Positions 17,138 through 26,926 of a DNA stretch of 38,655 nt are shown one piece after another; the first letter of the stretch is position 1, and each line of letters starts with the position of its first letter. The position numbers were made by a program, and so were the translations under genes. The notes under the pieces were generated by a model, which saw only the letters and a list, made by a program, of their open reading frames with translations, had not been told where the DNA came from and made no database searches. The DNA is from Rickettsia typhi. GTDB lineage: Bacteria > Pseudomonadota > Alphaproteobacteria > Rickettsiales > UBA1997. The stretch is from positions 1 to 38,655 of the forward strand of contig CAMDJZ010000011.1 of assembly GCA_945901265.1 (NCBI GenBank). The letters are read 5' to 3'.

Positions 17138-18958
17138 TTAAAAAAGGCAGCATTTAGTGGAAATTTCAAAGTAAATCATTTTATTTTCTTTGAGTTTAGA
17201 TGAGGCTAATCGTGATTGCTGTAGGGCCCAGGAGTTTGTTAGGGATGCGCTAAAAAACTTATTGCTATAGCTAATTCTGAAGCCTGTTCCAGCAATGCTG
17301 GCCGAATTATTGTCTGTTTGTTTGCGTATATAGCCAAAATCAATAAATGGCTCAATCTTTGTTTTATAAAAATTTTCATTTGATAAAATGACGGTTTTTT
17401 GTATAATTGAACCCAAATTAAATTCTAATTTATTTCGCCAATAAAAACCATTTTCACCAGCAATATTTCGTTCACGAAATCCTCTAACTGTTGTATATCC
17501 ACCGATTGCAATTTGTTCAGATCCAAAAAGAGTTTTATTGGTTAATTGACTATCAATTTCACTAATTAATGAAATTGGCTTGTTAAGTTTGAATGCATGA
17601 AAATTTTTTTGCAATGAGCTATATAAACGCAAAATAGTAAAATTTAATTGTGGATTGCCATTATTATTATCTCGATAAGCACCCATAATACCTAGGCCTT
17701 GAGCAATTGATGGTTTAAAAAAAATTGTTGTATTTTGATCAAGAAAATAAGTTGTCAAAATATTTGCGTTAAGAATTGTTAAGCGTCGTTGAGAATTATT
17801 AACTTTTATTTGTTGCAAGTAACTTGCGGTTTCCTTTTGGGTAATACCAATTTTAGCAGAAATGCGATAATCTAAATTTTCAACAAGAAGTTTATTTAGG
17901 GTTGCATTGTAACGCGAAGAATATCCGGAGAAATTTCTATTAAGCGAATCTAATCCGTAAAAATCACTTTTTGATCCATCAATTGATAAGCTATAATAGG
18001 CTAGGGGGAAGTAAAGATTTGTTGAATAGGTTTTAATATCACGAGAAGCTGGATTGTCATTGAGATTGGTATTGTAAGAGAGATTTATATTTTCATTCAT
18101 AGCTAAAATATTATCAAATGAGCTGTGAAATGAGCTTCGATAAATTCCTGTAGATTTATTGCCAAAATTATCATGACTTGCACTAAAGTGAGCTGGAAAT
18201 TTTTTTTGATTATTGATTATTATAATATTTCCATCGCGTTTTATACCATTGGTGATTCGATAATTTGCATTATTTGATCGAAGGCGATTAATTTGATAAA
18301 GACCTTGACTAAGATCATAGCTATTAAGTTTTTTACCCTCTATAAAACCAAATGCGCTAAATTTTTGTAATTTATAAGCCAAGGAATTTGGTGGAGATTC
18401 TGAGTAGTTGAGAATTATTTTTTCAATATTTTTTTCTATAACTCTAATTTCTATAATTCCTTTATCTAAGAGAGTTGTGAGCATTTCAAATTCTGCAGTA
18501 ACGAGGCCTTTTTGATCATAAATATCGGTAATTTGTTCAATTATTTTAGAAATTTTTTTATTACTAAAACATTGTCCAATTATTTCTAAACTAATGCGAT
18601 CTTTAGTTTGAATGCTTAGAGAATCTGCATTTCTAAAGATTAATTGATTTATAATTTTACATCTATGTCTAGCTAAATTTTCATTTTCATTTACATCCTC
18701 TTCGATATTTAAAGGTTGATTTTTCTTTTGATCAAAATCTTCCTGAATAATTTGTTGCTCCTTTTGTCGAGATTCAAATTCGTTAAAATTTTGTTGATTT
18801 CTGATAATTAAATCCTGTTGCGAGGTAATATTTTGAGTCTCATCTGCTTTGGTAATTTTTATGTTAAATAAAAACAAGCAATAATAAATAATAGTTAAAA
18901 GAAATAATTGATGTTTAATAAAATAAAAAAAATGTTTTTTTATTCTTAAGTTAAACAT
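17138..18958 (-). CDS. Two-partner secretion outer-membrane transporter (TpsB, ShlB/FhaC/HecB family)
   Basis: 606 residues. TpsB proteins are 16-strand outer-membrane barrels with periplasmic POTRA domains that export a large TpsA exoprotein. Here a signal peptide (1-38) is followed by a Gln/Glu-rich linker (40-95), a POTRA-type region with the paired Cys100 and Cys130, a second POTRA-like stretch (about 165-240), and a barrel from about 255. The barrel holds the family motif VRGF (491-494) in GGYTTVRGFRERNIAGENG and ends in Phe. It starts two bases after proB stops. No TpsA gene is visible in the window. Confidence 0.85.
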   Translation of the reverse strand: MFNLRIKKHFFYFIKHQLFLLTIIYYCLFLFNIKITKADETQNITSQQDLIIRNQQNFNEFESRQKEQQIIQEDFDQKKNQPLNIEEDVNENENLARHRCKIINQLIFRNADSLSIQTKDRISLEIIGQCFSNKKISKIIEQITDIYDQKGLVTAEFEMLTTLLDKGIIEIRVIEKNIEKIILNYSESPPNSLAYKLQKFSAFGFIEGKKLNSYDLSQGLYQINRLRSNNANYRITNGIKRDGNIIIINNQKKFPAHFSASHDNFGNKSTGIYRSSFHSSFDNILAMNENINLSYNTNLNDNPASRDIKTYSTNLYFPLAYYSLSIDGSKSDFYGLDSLNRNFSGYSSRYNATLNKLLVENLDYRISAKIGITQKETASYLQQIKVNNSQRRLTILNANILTTYFLDQNTTIFFKPSIAQGLGIMGAYRDNNNGNPQLNFTILRLYSSLQKNFHAFKLNKPISLISEIDSQLTNKTLFGSEQIAIGGYTTVRGFRERNIAGENGFYWRNKLEFNLGSIIQKTVILSNENFYKTKIEPFIDFGYIRKQTDNNSASIAGTGFRISYSNKFFSASLTNSWALQQSRLASSKLKENKMIYFEISTKCCLF

Positions 18959-18960
18959 TT

Positions 18961-20103
18961 CTAACTAACTATAAAAAGATTATCAAGGTGAACTAGCTCT
19001 GGTTTAGCAGATTTTCCTAGAATTTTTTTAATTTCTTGAGAATTTTTTTCGAGGATTTTTTCGGCATCTTTTTTATCGTAATTAACTACGCCACTGGCGA
19101 TGTGCTGACCTTTTTCATTTTTAATATAAACGACATCACCTTTAGAAAAATCCCCTTTTATATTAACAACTCCTACTGCTAATAAACTGACTTTTTGTTG
19201 TTTTAAAGTTTCGCCAGCTCTTTGATTGATTATCAATTCAGCTTTAGCATTTACAACTCCCGATAGCCAATTTTTTTTGGATTTAGTTAAATGTTTAATA
19301 ACAGTTTTTTTAGAAATATTATTGCTAAAGATGGTAAATTTTTTTTTACCATTAAATAATTTCATAAGAGCGTGATCTTCAATTCCGCTGGTGATAATTG
19401 TTGAGCAGTTGGAGTCAAGAGCCATTTTAGCTGCTTGAATTTTAGTAATCATTCCACCAGTTCCAACTTTTGATTGCGAACCTTTGGCCATTTTCTCAAT
19501 TATTGAATCAATTTTATTAACTTGAGAAATAAATTTTGCATCTTTATTGGTCTTGGGATTTTTATCGTAAAGCCCATCAATATCAGAAAAAAGAAGCAAT
19601 AAATCAGCATCAACCATTTGGGCAACCCTTGAAGCTAAGCGATCATTATCGCCAATTTTAATTTCATCAACTGCAATCGAGTCATTCTCATTGATGATAG
19701 CGATTGCTTTTAGTTTCAGTAAGGTTTTGATGGTATTTTGACAATTCAAATAACGCTTTCGAGCATTGCAATCGGAAGCGGTAAGTAAAATTTGCGCTAC
19801 TGATAAATTTTGTTTTTCAAAAATTTTGTGATAAATACTCATCAATTTTATTTGCCCAACTGAAGCGCAAGCTTGTTTTTGAGCAAGTGTTAATTTTTGG
19901 TGCGAATTATTAAACAGCAAGGATCTTCCAAGGGCAACCGCCCCAGAAGTGACGATAATAATTTCGATATTTTCTTTGCTTAATTTTGCAACATCTAAGG
20001 CAAAATTATTGAGCCATTTTTCACGAATTTTTCCATCTTCAACGAGAAGTGATGAGCCAATTTTTATAACAATTTTTTGGTAATTTTTTAATGAAAAATC
20101 CAT
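18961..20103 (-). CDS. proB: Glutamate 5-kinase with PUA domain
   Basis: First step of proline synthesis: phosphorylates glutamate to gamma-glutamyl phosphate. The 380 residues comprise an amino-acid kinase domain (about 8-265) and a PUA domain (about 280-375), the usual bacterial arrangement. Visible motifs are IVIKIGSSLL, TSGAVALGR, INENDSIAVDEIKIGDNDRLASRVAQ and GTGGMITKIQAA. It is packed between the OmpA-domain lipoprotein and the TpsB gene with 2-bp gaps on each side; proA is not adjacent. Its presence argues against a Rickettsia-like loss of amino acid synthesis. Confidence 0.95.
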   Translation of the reverse strand: MDFSLKNYQKIVIKIGSSLLVEDGKIREKWLNNFALDVAKLSKENIEIIIVTSGAVALGRSLLFNNSHQKLTLAQKQACASVGQIKLMSIYHKIFEKQNLSVAQILLTASDCNARKRYLNCQNTIKTLLKLKAIAIINENDSIAVDEIKIGDNDRLASRVAQMVDADLLLLFSDIDGLYDKNPKTNKDAKFISQVNKIDSIIEKMAKGSQSKVGTGGMITKIQAAKMALDSNCSTIITSGIEDHALMKLFNGKKKFTIFSNNISKKTVIKHLTKSKKNWLSGVVNAKAELIINQRAGETLKQQKVSLLAVGVVNIKGDFSKGDVVYIKNEKGQHIASGVVNYDKKDAEKILEKNSQEIKKILGKSAKPELVHLDNLFIVS

Positions 20104-20105
20104 AA

Positions 20106-21089
20106 TTAATTTGTTAGTCCACGTTGATCGCGCGCCTTAGATATTTGGTCGCGCAAATATAAATTTTGTAGTAATGGTAAGGGATAGGGTGAAAAATTCT
20201 TACCTTGATAAAAAACATAAATAGACACAATTCGATTTATCTTATCGTAGAGTGAATCATTAGTAACAATATCTGGTAAATCCTCACCTTCATAATTAAT
20301 GCTTATCAAATCGTCTAATACGCCATTAGCAATTAAGTAATTTTTAACAGTATTGATGCGATCATTAGCTATATTTTGATTAATTAAGCTATTGCTATTA
20401 TTATCGCCATTGCCAACTAAAAGCAGATTATATTCACCTTTAACTTTTTTTAAATGATCTAAAACTGTAAGTAATTGTTTATCTGATTGGTCATTTAAGT
20501 TAGAATTCTGAGCATCAAATGCAATTTCAAAACGATCGAATTTATTTTCAATAATTTTAGTTTTTGGCAATTTATCCTTTTTGGATTCAATATGAAAACT
20601 TTCAATTTCTTCAAGAAGTTTGGAAAAAGTTACGCGACAATTGGCAATCTCATCTCCAGCAAAGATTGCCTTAGATTCCTTGCTAATCCAGCAGTCATAA
20701 AGATAATGCAAATGGGCCATTTGAATTGGCAATCGAACACGTAGACTAGCGATAGCATTAATTTCTTCCATGCGCTTTTGCATAAAAATCATCCCCTTAA
20801 TTTGCTTGTTATCGACTTGCCATTTTAGGGGATTTTCAGGAAGGATGTCTTTATGCATATAAGTTTCTAAACCTTTTTTTGCAAAATATTCTGAATTTTT
20901 TTTATCATTTATTAATTGTAATCTGCGAGAGAAGTTAAGATATTCTAAGGCTAAATAAGATTCGTAAGCTGTTTCAGATTTTAAAATAGATTCTTTTGAA
21001 CTTAAAATGGTTAAAGAATTATTCTTGCAAGAACAGGTTAATAGCATTATAGGTAAAATAAAAAAATATTTTTTTAAGTTTATTAACAT
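20106..21089 (-). CDS. Lipoprotein with C-terminal OmpA-like peptidoglycan-binding domain
   Basis: 327 residues. The N-terminal hydrophobic segment ends LLTCSC with two possible lipidated Cys (19 or 21). Residues about 40-175 are helical and unassigned. Residues about 185-300 resemble the OmpA domain: FEIAFDAQNSNLND, LLLVGNGDNNSN, then NDRINTVKNYLIANGV and KINRIVSIYV, matching the A.DR..AV...L...G and NRRV.I features. Such proteins tie the outer membrane to peptidoglycan. The gene starts a tight group with proB and the TpsB gene (2-bp gaps). Confidence 0.75.
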   Translation of the reverse strand: MLINLKKYFFILPIMLLTCSCKNNSLTILSSKESILKSETAYESYLALEYLNFSRRLQLINDKKNSEYFAKKGLETYMHKDILPENPLKWQVDNKQIKGMIFMQKRMEEINAIASLRVRLPIQMAHLHYLYDCWISKESKAIFAGDEIANCRVTFSKLLEEIESFHIESKKDKLPKTKIIENKFDRFEIAFDAQNSNLNDQSDKQLLTVLDHLKKVKGEYNLLLVGNGDNNSNSLINQNIANDRINTVKNYLIANGVLDDLISINYEGEDLPDIVTNDSLYDKINRIVSIYVFYQGKNFSPYPLPLLQNLYLRDQISKARDQRGLTN

Positions 21090-21158
21090 TTATTGTTAAA
21101 TGATATTATTAATTTTTCTTAAATTAGATTTTTTTCGTTTTATTGTCAAAACTCTTTT

Positions 21159-21848
21159 TTATTTATAAAAAATTGTGGTATTTTTTAGAGATAATTGCCC
21201 TGGGGCGATCCCAAAAAAATCAATTTTTTTAAAATTTAATTGTTCGAAATATTGAAAAATTTTTTGGTAATTAGATCGTTGTGAATCGTCAAGAATAATT
21301 ATCCCATCTGACTTTAAGCTATCAATAGCTTGCTTTGCACAAGCAAATCTTTTTTTAGAATCAATAATAATTATATCAAATTTTTCTAAAAAATAATTAC
21401 AAAAATTTTGATAATCATCATCTTGCATGGCATTTTCATCTAAGTATAAATTTATTTGCTGAGAATTTTTAAAAAAAGTTTTATAAATTTTTTTGGTCAA
21501 TTTCGATGTCTTATCTAGTTGAATAGATTTTATTTTTTGATCATATTTAAAATCTTGTTCAATGAGTTTTTGTTCAATAATTCTCAGCCAAATTGGATCA
21601 GTTTCAAGGCCTATTAACCATTGAGCTCGTTGGCTAAAAAATAAGGTTGAAGCTCCGCAACCATATTCACAAATGCGATGACTTTTTTGTATAAAATTTT
21701 TAATGAAATCAATGGCTTTGTAGCTAAACCATGGGATTGGTTGGTTATTTTCGTCAACGCTAAAACCGCTTAAAAAAGAATTTCTCCAGCTTTCTTGATA
21801 TTGATAAAATTGCTGTTTGATTAATATCTTTGAATCTGCGTGATTCAT
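21159..21848 (-). CDS. Class I SAM-dependent methyltransferase
   Basis: 229 residues. The Rossmann methyltransferase motif I is HRICEYGCGASTLFF (Glu61, Gly63, Gly65), followed by an acidic loop LIGLETDPIWL at strand 2, and FDIIIIDSKKR plus GIIILDDSQRSNY in the motif IV-VI region. No close functional assignment can be read from the sequence; this type is often found near glycan and envelope genes, and could methylate a sugar or other small molecule. It follows the TRL-like lipoprotein by 21 bp. Confidence 0.75.
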   Translation of the reverse strand: MNHADSKILIKQQFYQYQESWRNSFLSGFSVDENNQPIPWFSYKAIDFIKNFIQKSHRICEYGCGASTLFFSQRAQWLIGLETDPIWLRIIEQKLIEQDFKYDQKIKSIQLDKTSKLTKKIYKTFFKNSQQINLYLDENAMQDDDYQNFCNYFLEKFDIIIIDSKKRFACAKQAIDSLKSDGIIILDDSQRSNYQKIFQYFEQLNFKKIDFFGIAPGQLSLKNTTIFYK

Positions 21849-21869
21849 AAATTTTGGTAAGTAAAAATT

Positions 21870-22193
21870 TTATTTACCAAAAACTACTGTGCATCTTTTG
21901 CTGTAAACAAAATAATTACGATTATAAAAATCTGTGGCATAAACATCTGTTATATTAGCTTTTTTAATAGCTGAAATCACTGATTGATCGCCACTAATTT
22001 TGATCGCCGTATCTCCAAAATATGGGAAACTAAAGGCTCCGAATAAGTTTCTCGAACAAGCTTCGCCTCGTTTAATCTGATTCAAATCTGATACTTTAAT
22101 TTTTTGTAATTCATTAAGATCAGTTGAGTAAGTTGTGCATGAATGAATGAATAATGCAAGAAAAGCTAAGGTAAATAATTTTAAAAATATCAT
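21870..22193 (-). CDS. TRL-like family lipoprotein
   Basis: 107 residues. A hydrophobic signal ends FIHSC (lipidated Cys near 19). The rest matches the small TRL-like domain: GEACSRNLFGAFSFPYFGDTAI, then DQSVISAIKKANITDVYATDF and a final KRCTVVFG, the GxAxS...G..GD.SI..A....I..V......V.G pattern of the family. The function of these lipoproteins is unknown. It precedes the methyltransferase by 21 bp. Confidence 0.75.
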   Translation of the reverse strand: MIFLKLFTLAFLALFIHSCTTYSTDLNELQKIKVSDLNQIKRGEACSRNLFGAFSFPYFGDTAIKISGDQSVISAIKKANITDVYATDFYNRNYFVYSKRCTVVFGK

Positions 22194-22325
22194 AATTATA
22201 TTAGTTAGTTGTAATTGGTTAAAAATATTTTGATAATATGCTTATAAAAAATAAGGTAATTTATTTTTGATTTTAAAAAAAATTAAAAATAATTTAATCA
22301 ATTCTTAAGAATTGATTTATAGCTT

Positions 22326-24146
22326 TCAAGAAATTTTTTCTAATTGATCAATATAATCAACTATGACATTCAATCCGGATTGCCAAAATTCATTTTTACT
22401 AATATCTAAATCAAATGGTTTTAGCATTTCTTTATGGTGATGAACTCCACCTAGCTCTAACATATTTAAATATTTATTATTAAAATCTGTTATTTTTGAA
22501 GATTTATAAATGGCATATAAAGAATTAACCAAACAATCACCAAAAGCATAAGAATAAACATAAAAAGGTGCATGAATAAAGTGTGAAATATAGCACCAAA
22601 AGAAACGGTATTCATCTTCGAAATGAAAGGCTTCGCCAAGACTTTCTTTTTGAACTTCAAGCCAAAATCTATTAATTTTTTCAATATCGATTTCGCCATT
22701 TTTCCTTTCATCGTGGATTTTCTTTTCAAAATCTAAGAAGGCAATTTGCCTAACTACGGTATTGAGCATATCCTCAATTTTATCAGCAATAATAATTTTT
22801 TTTAATTGCGAATCTGTTTCATTTTTTAAAATTTTTTGAAAGACTAATTGTTCACCAAAAACTGATGCTGTCTCTGCAAGAGTTAGTGGGGTAGAGGATT
22901 GCAAATATCCTTGTTTGCGAGCAAGAAACTGATGAATCCCATGACCTAATTCATGAGCTAAGGTCATGACATCGCGAGATGTTCCTTGGAAATTCATTAG
23001 GATATAAGGATGAACTGAAGTTACGCAAGGATGTGAATATGCTCCAGAGTCCTTGCCATTCCTGACTTTTGCATCAATCCATTTTTTATCGAAAAATTTT
23101 TGAGCAATTTCAGCCATTTGGGGATGAAATTCTGCATATGCTTCGATTACTAATTTTTGAGCTTCTTGAAAGGAATATTTCTTTTTGTTGATATCTTTGT
23201 TAAAAGAAATTGGTGCATTGCGATCCCAGTAATTAAGATATTTCTGATTAAGCAATTTAGCCTTTATTTTGTAGTATCGATGGGCAGTTGCGTGATAATT
23301 ATCTTTGACAGTTTTTTGCAAAACATCAATAATTTCATCTTCTATAAAATTGCCGAGATTGCGGGATGAAATTGGAGTTTTAAAATTACGATATTGATCT
23401 TCTATGGCTTTGTCTTTGGCCATAATATTGGTTATGAAAGCAAAAATTTTAATATTTTTTTCAAAAACTTGAGCAATTGATTTTGAGGCTTCTTGGCGAA
23501 TTTTAGAATCGCTATTCGATAATAAATTGAAAATTTCTTGAGAATTAAGTTGGTTATTTTGGTATGAAAATTGAAGATTATTAACGGTTTCGTCAAATAA
23601 TCTGATAAAAGCGCTGCGCGAAGTAATATTTTTTTCAACAATAAATTTTTCCAATTCTTTTGAGAGTTGATGTTTTTTAAAAAAACTAACATCACGTATA
23701 AAAGGTTGATATTTTTTTAGCGCAGTATTTTCAAGTAATTCATTGATTCTTTCTTCGCTAATTTCATTAAGCTCGATAGTAAAAAAAACCAATTGTGATT
23801 CGTGTTTACTAATTTCTTCGTTAATATTTTGATTAAATGCAATATTTTTTTCATTGGATAAATCACTGCTATAAAGGAGGTAACTGTAGCTCGTAAGTTT
23901 TGAGCCAGATTCACAAATATTTTCATAACTCTGAATTGCTTGGGCTAGTTTTATTGCATCTAATTTTGCAAGGCGATCTTGATATTCTTGACAAAAAACT
24001 GTAGTTTTTTTGGCGATTTCTTCAAGATCTTTTTTGATATTTATATCATCAATTCCATTATATAAATCAGTGAGATCCCATGTTGGAATTTGCTGGTCTA
24101 TTTCGTTAGCTTCACCTTCATTAAAAGGTTGATTTTTTTTAAACAT
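22326..24146 (-). CDS. pepF: Oligoendopeptidase F (M3 family metallopeptidase)
   Basis: Cytoplasmic zinc peptidase that cleaves short peptides. The 606 residues are the usual length. The zinc site is HELGHGIHQF (His398, Glu399, His402) with the third ligand Glu425 in LAETASVFGEQ. The helical N-terminal half and the conserved GAYSHPCVTSVHPYILMNF segment (368-386) fit PepF. It begins 3 bp after the murJ stop, so the two are probably co-transcribed. Confidence 0.93.
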   Translation of the reverse strand: MFKKNQPFNEGEANEIDQQIPTWDLTDLYNGIDDINIKKDLEEIAKKTTVFCQEYQDRLAKLDAIKLAQAIQSYENICESGSKLTSYSYLLYSSDLSNEKNIAFNQNINEEISKHESQLVFFTIELNEISEERINELLENTALKKYQPFIRDVSFFKKHQLSKELEKFIVEKNITSRSAFIRLFDETVNNLQFSYQNNQLNSQEIFNLLSNSDSKIRQEASKSIAQVFEKNIKIFAFITNIMAKDKAIEDQYRNFKTPISSRNLGNFIEDEIIDVLQKTVKDNYHATAHRYYKIKAKLLNQKYLNYWDRNAPISFNKDINKKKYSFQEAQKLVIEAYAEFHPQMAEIAQKFFDKKWIDAKVRNGKDSGAYSHPCVTSVHPYILMNFQGTSRDVMTLAHELGHGIHQFLARKQGYLQSSTPLTLAETASVFGEQLVFQKILKNETDSQLKKIIIADKIEDMLNTVVRQIAFLDFEKKIHDERKNGEIDIEKINRFWLEVQKESLGEAFHFEDEYRFFWCYISHFIHAPFYVYSYAFGDCLVNSLYAIYKSSKITDFNNKYLNMLELGGVHHHKEMLKPFDLDISKNEFWQSGLNVIVDYIDQLEKIS

Positions 24147-24149
24147 AAA

Positions 24150-25688
24150 TTATTTATTTTTTCTTTTTAAAAAATTGCTTTTAGTGATAATATTTAAACT
24201 TCCTGAAAAGTAACTTACAGCAAAATATACCAATAAACCACAAAATATAATTATAATTAATTCAATTATTTTATTGAAAAATTGGCTATTGTTAAAGAAA
24301 TTTTTAAGAAGATAAAGGCATAGAGCCATAAAGAGTGAAGGCATTATAACTAATGCAGTTTTTTTTAAAAAATCATTCTTAAAATAAAAATGATTTTTCT
24401 TAATTGAAATAGTAAATAACAAAATTAGATTAAGATAGCTAGAAATAACCGATGATAAAATTATTCCAATATAACCAAAATTAAAAATATAAAAAATATA
24501 ATTAAACAAGACATTATTTATCAGGCATAAAATGGCAATTTTCATGGTAGTTTTAGTATCGCCACGCGAAAAAAAAGTTGGTTCCATAATTTTTACCAAA
24601 ACATAAGATGGCAACCCAAATGAGTAGAAAAGTAAGGCATTAGCAACAAATTTACTTTGCTCTTCGCCAAATGCGCCGCGCTCAAATAATGCTGAAATTA
24701 TCGGGTAAGAAATTATCGTAAGTGCAAGGGTTGCAGGGATTACTAAAATCAACCCAACTTCCAATGCTAAATTCTGAAGATTTACGGCATTTACAAAATC
24801 ACGATCTTTAATTTTTTTTGATAAATTAGGAAGTAATGCAATATTAATCGCAATGCCAATCATTGCTAAGGGTAGTTGATTGATTCGATCGGCGTAGTAT
24901 AGATAAGATACTGCACCAGCGATCATGCTGGCAAAAATTGAATCAATTAACAAATTTATTTGCATTACGTTAGCACCAATTATGCCTGGAAGTAATTTAC
25001 GAAAGAATTTTTTAATATCAAAATTAAATTTTGGAGTTTTTGGATAAAGTAAAAAACCAGCTCGATAACTAAAAAAAGCAATCACTAAAAATTGTAAAAT
25101 TCCTGCACAAAAAACACCCCAAGATAAAGCGTATCCATAGTTTGGAGTAATATTTCCAAAAACAAAAATACTGGCAATTAAAGTTAAGTTTAAAATTATT
25201 GGCGAAGAAGCGGGAATTGCAAATTTTCCAAGTGAATTCAAAATTCCACTAAAAAGCGAAACCAATGAAATAAAAATTAAATAAAAAATTGTAATACGCG
25301 AAAGATTAACCAGAAGAGTAAATTTCGACGAATCGCTAAAAAATCCCGGGAATAAAATTTTCATTAAAAAAGGCATAAAAATTTGCGCTAAAATCGTAAA
25401 AATAAATAAACTATAAAATAGCCAAGAAAAAACATTTTGAGCAAAATTCTTTTCGTCAATTGTTGATTTTTTATCATTTAATTTTTCAACAAAAATTGGC
25501 ACGAAGGCAGAGTTGAATGCTCCTTCAGCAAATACGCGGCGAAAAAAATTAGGTAAGCGAAATGCCGCAAAAAAACTATCCGATAAAGCCGAGACGCCAA
25601 CATATTGGGCAATTAAAATATCGCGAATAAATCCTAAAACTCTTGATAATGAAATAAAAAAAGAAACTGTAAAAAAATTGCGAAGCAT
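24150..25688 (-). CDS. murJ: Lipid II flippase MurJ
   Basis: Moves lipid-linked peptidoglycan precursor across the inner membrane. The 512 residues form about 14 membrane helices. The N-terminus is typical: SRVLGFIRDILIAQYVG and LSDSFFAAFRLPNFFRRVFAEGAFNSAFVP. The central YYADRINQLPLAMIGIAINIALLP is also a family hallmark. Its presence implies that the cell makes peptidoglycan. It lies between the universal stress protein gene (19 bp) and pepF (3 bp). Confidence 0.95.
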   Translation of the reverse strand: MLRNFFTVSFFISLSRVLGFIRDILIAQYVGVSALSDSFFAAFRLPNFFRRVFAEGAFNSAFVPIFVEKLNDKKSTIDEKNFAQNVFSWLFYSLFIFTILAQIFMPFLMKILFPGFFSDSSKFTLLVNLSRITIFYLIFISLVSLFSGILNSLGKFAIPASSPIILNLTLIASIFVFGNITPNYGYALSWGVFCAGILQFLVIAFFSYRAGFLLYPKTPKFNFDIKKFFRKLLPGIIGANVMQINLLIDSIFASMIAGAVSYLYYADRINQLPLAMIGIAINIALLPNLSKKIKDRDFVNAVNLQNLALEVGLILVIPATLALTIISYPIISALFERGAFGEEQSKFVANALLFYSFGLPSYVLVKIMEPTFFSRGDTKTTMKIAILCLINNVLFNYIFYIFNFGYIGIILSSVISSYLNLILLFTISIKKNHFYFKNDFLKKTALVIMPSLFMALCLYLLKNFFNNSQFFNKIIELIIIIFCGLLVYFAVSYFSGSLNIITKSNFLKRKNK

Positions 25689-25707
25689 AAAAATTTATTT
25701 AATTCTT

Positions 25708-26169
25708 TTAAAAATTTTCAGGGATTATAATCACCGGTACTTTTATTTTTGAGCCAATACGATTAATTATTTTAGGCAAAACAGTATTATCAGAAAATGA
25801 ATTATGCGATTTACCAAAAATTAACATTTGGCAGTTTGGTGAATTTTTTAATTGATTAATAATTTCGCTCGCAATATCGCCTTCACGCATTGAAACTGAG
25901 GGATCAATTTCATATTCCTGACAAGTTGAATTAATTAATTTTTTTATATGCCTCTCCATTTGTTGGCGTTTTTGATTGCCAATTGCTTGCGCTCCAAATA
26001 ATAAATTTTTATGCGATGCTTCAATTACCGCTAAGATTTCTAATTTAAAATTATTTTTTTTGGCTTGTATGCAAGCATATTGAAGAGCTTTCTGTGGGGC
26101 GTTGGTAGTATCAATACAAACAATAATTGACGCTATTTGTTCTAAGTTACTATTATCGATTGTTAACAT
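25708..26169 (-). CDS. Universal stress protein (UspA family)
   Basis: 153 residues with the single-domain Usp fold: ASIIVCIDTTNAPQKALQYAC at the first strand and helix, EILAVIEAS, a middle helix, CQMLIFGKSHNS, and a final KVPVIIIPE strand. The canonical ATP-binding G-x2-G-x9-G-[ST] loop is not clearly present, so it may be of the non-ATP-binding kind. It is embedded between the TIGR02186 protein and murJ with gaps of 13 and 19 bp, as in several alphaproteobacteria where a Usp gene sits beside TauE/SafE genes. Confidence 0.8.
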   Translation of the reverse strand: MLTIDNSNLEQIASIIVCIDTTNAPQKALQYACIQAKKNNFKLEILAVIEASHKNLLFGAQAIGNQKRQQMERHIKKLINSTCQEYEIDPSVSMREGDIASEIINQLKNSPNCQMLIFGKSHNSFSDNTVLPKIINRIGSKIKVPVIIIPENF

Positions 26170-26182
26170 ATATTATTTAAAA

Positions 26183-26926
26183 TTATTTACCAATAAATCT
26201 TGCAAAAATGTAATTTGCTGTCCAGCCAACTATCAATGCTAGTAAAACAGCTACAAAGCCATAAAGCATATCTTGTCTAATTGCAAAATCAGAAATTTTT
26301 GCGCTTATTCCAACTTGATTTACATAAATCGGAATTGATTGAAAAGAAATTAACGAATTCTCCCTAATCAAATAAAGTTCAACAGTATAAATACCTCTCA
26401 CAATATTTTTTGGGAAATTTAACATTATCTTAAAGAGCGTATCATCAAGAAATTCAACCTTGTTTGCTCCATTATTAAATAGATTATTTTTTTCCATTTT
26501 TTCAATCAACTCAATCTTAAAATTATTTTTATCTTTTTCGTTAATTTTTGTTGAAGTTGAAAAGTTAAGATAATCCTTTCCTAACTCAAGATCCTGAAGG
26601 ATATCCTCTTGAATATCACCATTATTGAAAGTCGAAAAAATCGAAAAAAAACTATAAGAATTTTCAAAATTAACTCTAGCTCCATTATACCAAACGCCAA
26701 GAAGTTTTTGTTTTTTTGTAACTAAAAAATTTTTCTTTGGTCCGCGAACAGTTATTACTATGTTTCCAGCATCGCCTTTAGCACCAAATAATAAAATTTG
26801 CGCACCTTTAAATTTGGTATCAATATTAATTTCATTGGTGGAAATTCCTGAAATTAAAGGTGCACCAAACGATGTTTTACTAAAAAAACTAAGCAAAATT
26901 ATAGAAAAAAATAAATAATTTTTCAT
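26183..26926 (-). CDS. TIGR02186 family membrane-anchored protein
   Basis: 247 residues. A signal peptide (1-21) precedes a beta-rich extracytoplasmic part (SGISTNEINIDTKFKGAQILLFGAKGD, IVITVRGP), and one C-terminal membrane helix (about 220-243) anchors the protein with a short cytoplasmic tail. This matches the conserved alphaproteobacterial TIGR02186 family, which has no known biochemical function but is usually next to a TauE/SafE permease. Here its ATG overlaps the permease stop by 4 nt (ATGA), so the two are translationally coupled and probably work together. Confidence 0.85.
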   Translation of the reverse strand: MKNYLFFSIILLSFFSKTSFGAPLISGISTNEINIDTKFKGAQILLFGAKGDAGNIVITVRGPKKNFLVTKKQKLLGVWYNGARVNFENSYSFFSIFSTFNNGDIQEDILQDLELGKDYLNFSTSTKINEKDKNNFKIELIEKMEKNNLFNNGANKVEFLDDTLFKIMLNFPKNIVRGIYTVELYLIRENSLISFQSIPIYVNQVGISAKISDFAIRQDMLYGFVAVLLALIVGWTANYIFARFIGK

